DNA of 10,861 bases from Myxococcota bacterium (lineage in GTDB: Bacteria; Myxococcota_C; UBA6777): contig CAUJFU010000012.1 of assembly GCA_963169055.1 (NCBI GenBank), positions 1 through 10,861 of the forward strand. The letters run 5' to 3'. Numbering within the stretch: the stretch's first letter is position 1; the number at the start of each line of letters is the position of its first letter. A model generated the notes under the pieces. It was not told the origin of the DNA. It did no database searches and saw only the letters and a list, made by a program, of their open reading frames with translations. The translations under genes and the position numbers were made by a program. Shown here in pieces: positions 5,744-10,861 of the stretch.

Positions 5744-8527
5744 TCACCAAGTGATCGTATAACGCACGATCTCGCCTGTTTTGACCTGTACGGCTTTCCC
5801 CAACGGCCCTGCCCCCGTCAAAGTCTCCGTCCCTTGGGCTGTTTGCAACGTCGCTTGTTTCAAGGTCTGTCCAAACGGTGCGTTGAAATACAGCCAAACT
5901 TCGCCGTCGTTGGCTGCGGTGTATTCGCCTTTTGCGCTCTTTGCTTCGACCGTCAATGACACGAGCGGAAACTTCAGCGAAAAAGTCTTGGGCGCTCCTG
6001 TCGGCTGGATCAAGATGCCCTTGCGATGAGGTCGAATCCCTGCCACCCGCAACAAACCGAGCAGAAACATCGCATCTTGGTTCAGGTTCATCACAGGCCA
6101 GTCCGTCATCGGCGTAGCGACGCTATCCCACGCATTGCCCGACTTGGAAAAGAAACCATCGGCCCCCGACCAGATCCCAAACCATAGATCCGGCCATTGC
6201 GTCGCGTGTGCATGATACGTCTGTCGAAGCAGCGTCTGCCACGCCCGTTCGGGTTGATGAAGCGCATACGCCCACGTCACAAGCTGCGATATCGCCGGCC
6301 ACACCGCCCCCCCGGGCGTAAATGGCGGTCCGATCGGTGAATCCTTGTCCAGCCGCTCGTGTATGTGGTCGAGCAGCGCCGTCTTTTGGGCAGGATCGAG
6401 GATCTGCTCCGCCATGATCCCCCAAGGCTGCGACTCCAAGTCCACACCGCCCACCCCCACATGAACAGGCTGATCATTGCGATCTCGCAGCCATGCCCGC
6501 GCAAAATACTTCCCCAAAAACTCTTTTCGGATCGGCTCCAATAGCTCCGCTGCAAAGGCCCGCATCTCTCCCGCAAGCACCGCATCATCCGACTCGATCA
6601 CTTCGGCCATCAAAGGCAGCGCATACAAGGCCATCTGCGTATTCGGGATCGATTCCCCAGACTGGATGGTTTTGTTGGCATCGTACTTTTCGCCATTTTC
6701 CCAGACGATCCCATCCGACCAATCACCATCCCAGATCCGAATCAAGCCGTTCGGCCCGCGCTTTACAAACTCTTTCAGATGATAAAATGCGCAACGGACG
6801 TGATCCAACACCGTATCGTCTTTCGCATACGACGGGCGCTTTCCTGCAAACTCGTTTTGATTCCCGGGATGAAAAGGGATCTTTTCTTTCAAAAAGGCCC
6901 GATCACCCGTAGCGGCGAGGTATTCTGCCATCGACGCCAAAAAGAAGATATCCAGATCCGACGGATATTTGTGGATGATCGCATTCTCCAAGTAGCCGTT
7001 TCCGTGATAGCTGTAGCTGATGCTGCCATCTTCTGCTCGCGTCATCCCCATGATCAAGCGCAAGTTGCCGCGTGCCAGATCTGGGCGCAGATACACCAAC
7101 GGCATCGAAAACAGCGCATGATCGCGAGGCGCCCCGTCAAATCCGTGCAAGTACAAATACGCCGATCCCTGCGGTGTCACCGCTGTTTTGAAATAGTCCA
7201 ACGTATTGACCGACGAAAGCAGATTGTAAGCGTGCCAAGGCACTTCCCGCGAAAGAAACGGTGCATCGGGCGCTAGAAAATAAGCCAACTTGTCCTGAAA
7301 GCGTTGGATCTGCGGCTTCTCCTGTGTTTCGCGCTCGGCATATCGCTGTAAAAAGCTGGCATCGCGGCCACTTGGCAGATATCCGTACACAAAGCGCAGC
7401 GAGACCGTTGTTTTGGGGGCAATGGAAAGATTGTGGCGCATCGCAAACATCGCATTTTGGCGGAAGGCTTCGCCTTGTTCGAGCAGCGAACCTTGAGCGC
7501 GCTGCTTGACGGCTTCGGGCTGCGTCGGGCCGCCCTGCCCCCAAAAAGCCGATTGATCGGTGAAAAGATCGTTGGCTTCGACGGTTGTGGAAGGAGCGAC
7601 AGCCGCCAAAAAGAGCGGCGATGGATGCAGATCTGCCGCAGAGACGGCCTCTTTCGCAGGGGCGCTGATGTCGGGCTTTTTGACAAACTCCACCCACACA
7701 CGTTGGGCTTTGGCATCCCATTGCACTTTTTGCGTGAAGCTTTTGTTCAACAGATCTCGCTCGATATCTCCTGCATCTCCCGCCTCTTTTGTGCGCAGCG
7801 GTTGAAACAACGCCTGATGGCGATTCACATCCCAATACTCGTAATGCCGAATCTCCCTCTGCTTGGGCGTCAGATTTTCGATCGTCACGTCGCTGACCAG
7901 CGCAGGCAGATCACCTGATGCCGCATGGATCGTCTTGGTCAACCGAATCCCCCGATACTGCGTAATATACGTCACATAACCCGCCCCAAACACCCGCCTT
8001 GCCTTGGCTTCCGCAGGCATCCAACGCTGCGCCGTATTCCACACCACCCCGTCTTCTTCGATCAAAGAAAAACCGCCTGTGTAGTTGCGATACTTTTCAT
8101 CAAAGCGATTGTGGTACGTCACACCGCGCTCTTGGCTCATCAGTTCGACGTAGCCTTCGTTGTATGCGATCCCGTTGAGTCGGTCGTTCCCGATCTGATG
8201 AAGATGAGTGCGCGGCTCTTTGTTCCGAGAATGTTTGTAAAACGCCTTGGGATCGCTGCGTTGGTCGAGCGTGTACTCATACGCCGGCAGCCCTTGCTCA
8301 TCGATCCGCCAAAACCCAAAGGCTCCCGAACCCTCCGCACACGGCTTCAACTTCTCTGCACTCTCCGCCACCGCACAAGTCGCCGAACGCTCTGGCATCG
8401 GTAGTTCGTAGCTCTTTCCATCCCAACCCACCACAGGCACAGGTGGCTTCGTCGGCTCGCACGCCCCCACAGAACACAGCACCACCGCTCCACATAACCA
8501 CCCAAACACCCGACACAACGACCTCAT
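5744..8527 (-). CDS. GH94-like glycoside phosphorylase/hydrolase-fold lipoprotein
   Basis: The 927-residue product begins with a lipoprotein signal: a basic start, a hydrophobic stretch and the lipobox VGAC with lipidated Cys23. Glu at +2 gives no Asp retention signal, so outer-membrane anchoring is likely. The N-terminal part (about 60-400) is beta-rich like the GH94 super-sandwich, including GGFSLIEEDGVVWN (151-164). The rest looks like an (alpha/alpha)6 barrel: YPSDLDIFFLASMAEYLAATGD (521-542, key D, Y and TGD positions), DGDWSDGI (600-607, resembling the general-acid DWND motif of GH94), ARAWLRDRND with VDLESQPWGIMAEQ (676-708), and FTPGGAVWPAISQLVTWAYA (736-755). These match cellobiose/chitobiose phosphorylase landmarks, but the substrate is unknown. 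GH94 enzymes are usually cytoplasmic phosphorylases, so export is odd. The start at 8527 has GGAGG six bases upstream; the frame open to 8635 is not needed. Confidence 0.8.
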   Translation of the reverse strand: MRSLCRVFGWLCGAVVLCSVGACEPTKPPVPVVGWDGKSYELPMPERSATCAVAESAEKLKPCAEGSGAFGFWRIDEQGLPAYEYTLDQRSDPKAFYKHSRNKEPRTHLHQIGNDRLNGIAYNEGYVELMSQERGVTYHNRFDEKYRNYTGGFSLIEEDGVVWNTAQRWMPAEAKARRVFGAGYVTYITQYRGIRLTKTIHAASGDLPALVSDVTIENLTPKQREIRHYEYWDVNRHQALFQPLRTKEAGDAGDIERDLLNKSFTQKVQWDAKAQRVWVEFVKKPDISAPAKEAVSAADLHPSPLFLAAVAPSTTVEANDLFTDQSAFWGQGGPTQPEAVKQRAQGSLLEQGEAFRQNAMFAMRHNLSIAPKTTVSLRFVYGYLPSGRDASFLQRYAERETQEKPQIQRFQDKLAYFLAPDAPFLSREVPWHAYNLLSSVNTLDYFKTAVTPQGSAYLYLHGFDGAPRDHALFSMPLVYLRPDLARGNLRLIMGMTRAEDGSISYSYHGNGYLENAIIHKYPSDLDIFFLASMAEYLAATGDRAFLKEKIPFHPGNQNEFAGKRPSYAKDDTVLDHVRCAFYHLKEFVKRGPNGLIRIWDGDWSDGIVWENGEKYDANKTIQSGESIPNTQMALYALPLMAEVIESDDAVLAGEMRAFAAELLEPIRKEFLGKYFARAWLRDRNDQPVHVGVGGVDLESQPWGIMAEQILDPAQKTALLDHIHERLDKDSPIGPPFTPGGAVWPAISQLVTWAYALHQPERAWQTLLRQTYHAHATQWPDLWFGIWSGADGFFSKSGNAWDSVATPMTDWPVMNLNQDAMFLLGLLRVAGIRPHRKGILIQPTGAPKTFSLKFPLVSLTVEAKSAKGEYTAANDGEVWLYFNAPFGQTLKQATLQTAQGTETLTGAGPLGKAVQVKTGEIVRYTITW

Positions 8528-8533
8528 GCAACA

Positions 8534-8538
8534 CCTCC
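8534..8538 (-). promoter_or_regulatory. Ribosome-binding site fixing the GH94-like start
   Basis: GGAGG on the minus strand lies six bases before the ATG at 8527. That ATG begins a lipoprotein signal sequence, so the site decides the start against the longer open frame to 8635. Confidence 0.8.
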
Positions 8539-8556
8539 AAACAGACCCATGATCGG

Positions 8557-8594
8557 AACATACACTGTCCGCAGCCCATTTCAAACTGTCCGCA
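8557..8594 (-). promoter_or_regulatory. Promoter and direct-repeat operator of the GH94-like gene
   Basis: On the minus strand, TTGAAA (8584-8579) and TATGTT (8562-8557) are 16 bp apart and match the sigma-70 consensus at 5/6 and 4/6. The 10-mer TGCGGACAGT occurs twice on that strand, at 8594-8585 just upstream of the -35 and at 8573-8564 inside the spacer. The period is 21 bp, two helical turns. This is the geometry of a tandem regulator site overlapping a promoter. The repeats are seen directly; the binding role is inferred. Confidence 0.5.
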
Positions 8595-8615
8595 ATCTCA
8601 CCCCCGCCAGAATCG

Positions 8616-8635
8616 TTGGGGGGACTTCCCCCCAA
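8616..8635. other. G6/C6 hairpin between the two minus-strand genes
   Basis: TTGGGGGG (8616-8623) and CCCCCCAA (8628-8635) form an 8-bp stem around ACTT. On the minus strand it lies between the caspase gene and the promoter of the GH94-like gene and could end upstream transcription. No T tract follows in either direction. It could also be an interspersed repeat unit. Confidence 0.4.
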
Positions 8636-8645
8636 ACCCCCCTTC

Positions 8646-8768
8646 TCATCGAGGCCTTCTCTTCGCCTTGCGGGAGGTCTTCCGCTTCGGTCGCTTGCCG
8701 CTCCGCTTAACGCTCCGCTTGCTGCGCTTTCTTCGCTTCAGACTCCCGCGTCTCCGTTTCGGCCCCAT
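8646..8768 (-). CDS. Possible 40-residue protamine-like basic peptide
   Basis: An ATG at 8768 opens a 40-codon frame whose product is 60% Lys/Arg (10 Lys, 14 Arg), with Ser, Gly and Pro making up most of the rest. The composition resembles protamines, histone H1 tails or the most basic ribosomal proteins, so nucleic-acid binding would be expected if it is made. GAGG lies about 10 bases upstream, a rather long spacing. The DNA is a run of imperfect CGCTT-type repeats, so the ORF may instead be a by-product of low-complexity sequence. It lies 68 bp downstream of the caspase-FGE gene on the same strand. I recognise no family. Confidence 0.3.
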   Translation of the reverse strand: MGPKRRRGSLKRRKRSKRSVKRSGKRPKRKTSRKAKRRPR

Positions 8769-8836
8769 CCACCACCACCCTCTACGTAGACCTCGCCTGC
8801 GTTCGGCCAAGGGAAAAAGGGTAAAAGGGACAAGCG

Positions 8837-10861
8837 TCAGTACCTGAGCAAACGGAAACCGAGGTAGCTGTAGCGAATCGCCGGCGCAAAGTGGCTGCGA
8901 TACGCTGAGCGCACGCCCCTCGCGTAGCTGTACCAACTACCACCTCGACCCACCCGCAACGCACTGCCGCTGCTACGTAGTGGATCCTGCGTACCCAGTC
9001 CTGCGTACGGACCATTCACATCCATCACCCACTCCCACACATTCCCATGCACATCGCAGAGTCCCCATGCGTTCCGTGCCAAGCTACACACCTCTATCGT
9101 CTGTCGCCGATACTCTCCCTTCGCGCAGCCATGCAGGGGGTAGTTCCCATTGTAGTTCGCTTGATCCGTCGAGATGCAATCTCCTGTATGGTACGCTGTT
9201 GTTGTTCCCGCCCGCGCTGCGTATTCCCACTCTGCTTCCGTTGGCAACCGCCATCCTTTGCACCGAAAAATCCCCCTGCCCGTCGTCGTACAAGGTGCAA
9301 GACCTTGCGCTTCCGACAGCTTATCCGCAAACGCCCGCGCTTGATGCCAACTCACCCGCTCCACAGGGCAGTTGTCACCGCACTTCTGAAAATACGATGG
9401 ATTCGACCCCATCAGCGCCTTGTACTGCCCTTGTGTCACCTCGCTCTCTAGCATCCAATACCCTTTGCTAATCGTGACACTCCGCTGTGGCCCTTCATCG
9501 TCATAACGCCCCGACTCGTTCGATGGACTCCCCATCACAAACGGACCTGCGGGGATCCATCGCACCCTGAAGGTCTGTCCTTTCACCATGAACTGATGTC
9601 CTTGCCCTGCACTAGGCTCTGTTGGCCAACTCGCACGGCTCGGTTGCGCGGATGCCACAAGGGGCGGTTGTCTTGGCGGTGTCGGACGTTGCACCACCGC
9701 CTCCGCATCATCTCGGATCATCCGCCTTTCCAACGGCAGTTCTCCGCCTGCTTCGACTTGCACAAGCACGCTCTGGTCTTTATAGCCCTGCTTCTTCAAC
9801 GTCACTTCGTGCTGTCCCGCTCGTAGCCGCAACCGCGTTCTCTCTCCCGATTTCAGCAGAAGCGCCCTGTACACAGGGCCCACATACACCTCCACGCCCC
9901 CCACATCTGCCGACACCACCAACACGCCCCACCCTCCGCCGCTTGGAGGCGTTCCGCTGCTACCGCCCGTTCCACTCGTTCCTCTCGAGGCCACCCGTTG
10001 CCCACACCCCGGCATCCGCACCAATAAGATCTCTTTTGTGCTGTTTTGCTCCCATGCGGGCGTTTGTTTTCCCTTTGCGTGTACCGAGACCTTGACGCTC
10101 ACATAATCGTGGACTTCTCGCGCTGTGATGCACTTGTCTCCGTCCTTGTCCGCTTCCCCTCGTAGTCCTTTCAAGAAGTAGTGCGTGTACAGCCCATTCC
10201 CTAGGTTCTTTGGCTCCAGCGACACTTCATTTCCATCCGACGACGCGAACACCACACGCCCACGCCCTTGAAATCGCTTCAAGTGTGTGTTCGGCAAGAA
10301 GTTGCTTCGCGGTCGCACATTCGCCATCATCGCCACATACTCCGATGCTATCGCACGACTAAAGCACGTATCCAACACCAACACTTGCTGCCGCACACGC
10401 AGCCGATTCAACGAACGCTCCACCGCCGCACCCAACAATCCCGATATCTCCAACGCATCCGCTTCTGCATCGTACGGCACGATATAGTCCTTCACGCCCC
10501 ACTTTTCGCCATGTCCACTAAAGAACACAAACACCCCGTCCTTCGGGCCTGCCTTCTTCGGCAGCCATACATACAATGCGCGCTGGATCGCTCGCCGCGT
10601 CGCTTGCTGCCCCACCAATAGCTTGATATCCCGAGACTTCACACCCATCGAAAGCAGATACTTCTTCATATCCCGCGCATCTTTTTCCGCATACCGCAGC
10701 CGACGAAACCGATTGTCCTTATACGCATCGATTCCCACCAACAACGCAACCACCTTCCCTCCCGGCTTTTGCGCACCCACGCTCTGCCCATCCCTCACCC
10801 CCTCCAGCACGATCTCCCCCTTGCTTCGCGCCTCTAACCCCACCACACCCGCCAACAATAC
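8837..10861 (-). CDS. Exported caspase (C14) / PEGA / FGE-sulfatase-fold fusion, 5' end outside window
   Basis: The gene is cut at the window edge: the frame is open through 10861, and the first visible residues (VLLAGVVGLEA) look like the end of a signal peptide. Numbering from the TTG at 10858, a peptidase C14 caspase domain spans about 33-280, with the catalytic dyad His116 (SGHG) and Cys165 (DTCFS). It includes an EF-hand-type loop DKDGDKCITARE (237-248) that could bind calcium. A Gly/Ser linker leads to a PEGA-like beta domain (311-380), then a Pro-rich linker and an FGE-sulfatase / C-type-lectin-like domain (430-672). The last is marked by WIPAGPFVMGSP, RLPTEAEWEYAARAGT, NAWGLCDVHGNVWEW, RGGSW and LGFR. 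The FGE catalytic Cys in the C-terminal RSA region is replaced (VRSAYR), so this is a binding fold rather than a formylglycine enzyme. Extra Cys pairs fit an exported protein. The C-terminus resembles a DGR variable region. Confidence 0.9.
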   Translation of the reverse strand, partial: VLLAGVVGLEARSKGEIVLEGVRDGQSVGAQKPGGKVVALLVGIDAYKDNRFRRLRYAEKDARDMKKYLLSMGVKSRDIKLLVGQQATRRAIQRALYVWLPKKAGPKDGVFVFFSGHGEKWGVKDYIVPYDAEADALEISGLLGAAVERSLNRLRVRQQVLVLDTCFSRAIASEYVAMMANVRPRSNFLPNTHLKRFQGRGRVVFASSDGNEVSLEPKNLGNGLYTHYFLKGLRGEADKDGDKCITAREVHDYVSVKVSVHAKGKQTPAWEQNSTKEILLVRMPGCGQRVASRGTSGTGGSSGTPPSGGGWGVLVVSADVGGVEVYVGPVYRALLLKSGERTRLRLRAGQHEVTLKKQGYKDQSVLVQVEAGGELPLERRMIRDDAEAVVQRPTPPRQPPLVASAQPSRASWPTEPSAGQGHQFMVKGQTFRVRWIPAGPFVMGSPSNESGRYDDEGPQRSVTISKGYWMLESEVTQGQYKALMGSNPSYFQKCGDNCPVERVSWHQARAFADKLSEAQGLAPCTTTGRGIFRCKGWRLPTEAEWEYAARAGTTTAYHTGDCISTDQANYNGNYPLHGCAKGEYRRQTIEVCSLARNAWGLCDVHGNVWEWVMDVNGPYAGLGTQDPLRSSGSALRVGRGGSWYSYARGVRSAYRSHFAPAIRYSYLGFRLLRY
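8864..8950 (-). other. Putative variable region of the FGE/C-type-lectin-fold domain
   Basis: Codons 637-665 of the caspase-FGE protein match the layout of variable regions in diversity-generating retroelement targets. There, Asn-rich template positions (RGGSWNNNA, RSANRNNN, NRNNNLGFR) are replaced by varied residues. Here these positions read G637, Y643-S644-Y645, G648, Y653, S655-H656-F657, I661 and Y663-S664-Y665, all with codons ending in C or T. Invariant codons between them are nearly free of A (only AGG647 and TCA651 contain one). TACAGCTAC occurs at both ends (8932-8924 and 8872-8864). Ordinary SUMF1-fold proteins share the same scaffold, so this is suggestive only. Confidence 0.4.

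Noticed and set aside
8528-8635. Longer N-terminus for the GH94-like lipoprotein
   Set aside because: It would bury the lipoprotein signal internally, run through the promoter and direct repeats, and ignore the strong GGAGG before 8527.
8528-8836. DGR template repeat next to the putative variable region
   Set aside because: No copy of the RGGSW...LGFR scaffold with AAC-type codons appears here or, by eye, elsewhere in the window, and there is no reverse transcriptase.
8837-9570. Genuine formylglycine-generating enzyme
   Set aside because: The catalytic cysteine expected in the C-terminal RSA motif is replaced by Val (VRSAYR), so only the fold is retained.

Overview
The window looks like chromosome of a Gram-negative bacterium of moderate, slightly elevated G+C. 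Reasons: a lipoprotein with a clean lipobox, a proteobacterial-type CysD/CysN pair, and a secreted caspase-PEGA-FGE fusion of the kind common in Myxococcota, Bradymonadota and neighbouring deltaproteobacterial lineages or Planctomycetota. That placement is inference and not secure. I see no tRNA, rRNA, CRISPR array, transposase or integrase.

Left part (1-2306). Positions 1-198 hold no gene, only a hairpin and two short tandem repeats. A PQ-loop/SemiSWEET-like membrane protein (minus, 199-591) diverges from a small SAP/Rho_N-like protein (plus, 806-1060). The intergenic space carries an 8-bp perfect palindrome whose two arms each contain an outward-facing TTGACA. The small gene is followed 70 bp later by cysD (1131-2090). 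A 216-bp spacer rich in stem-loops then separates cysD from cysN.

Middle (2307-5728). cysN (2307-4187) is fused to a C-terminal APS-kinase-like domain that has lost its Walker A lysine and most catalytic signatures. CysD and CysN together make the ATP sulfurylase that converts sulfate and ATP to APS; the fused kinase domain is probably structural or regulatory. A separately promoted gene (4292-5728) encodes an unrecognised protein with six membrane segments between two soluble domains.

Right part (5729-10861, minus strand). A large GH94-like lipoprotein (5744-8527) ends 15 bp from the convergent membrane-protein gene. Its promoter overlaps two 10-bp direct repeats spaced 21 bp apart. Upstream lies a possible 40-residue, very basic protamine-like ORF (8646-8768). 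Beyond that is the 3' part of a gene for an exported caspase / EF-hand loop / PEGA / FGE-sulfatase-fold protein (8837-10861, cut by the window edge).

The most interesting signal is the C-terminus of the caspase-FGE protein. It has the layout of a variable region of a diversity-generating retroelement (DGR): NNY codons at the candidate variable positions within an adenine-poor invariant frame. No template repeat or reverse transcriptase is visible in the window, so this stays a hypothesis.
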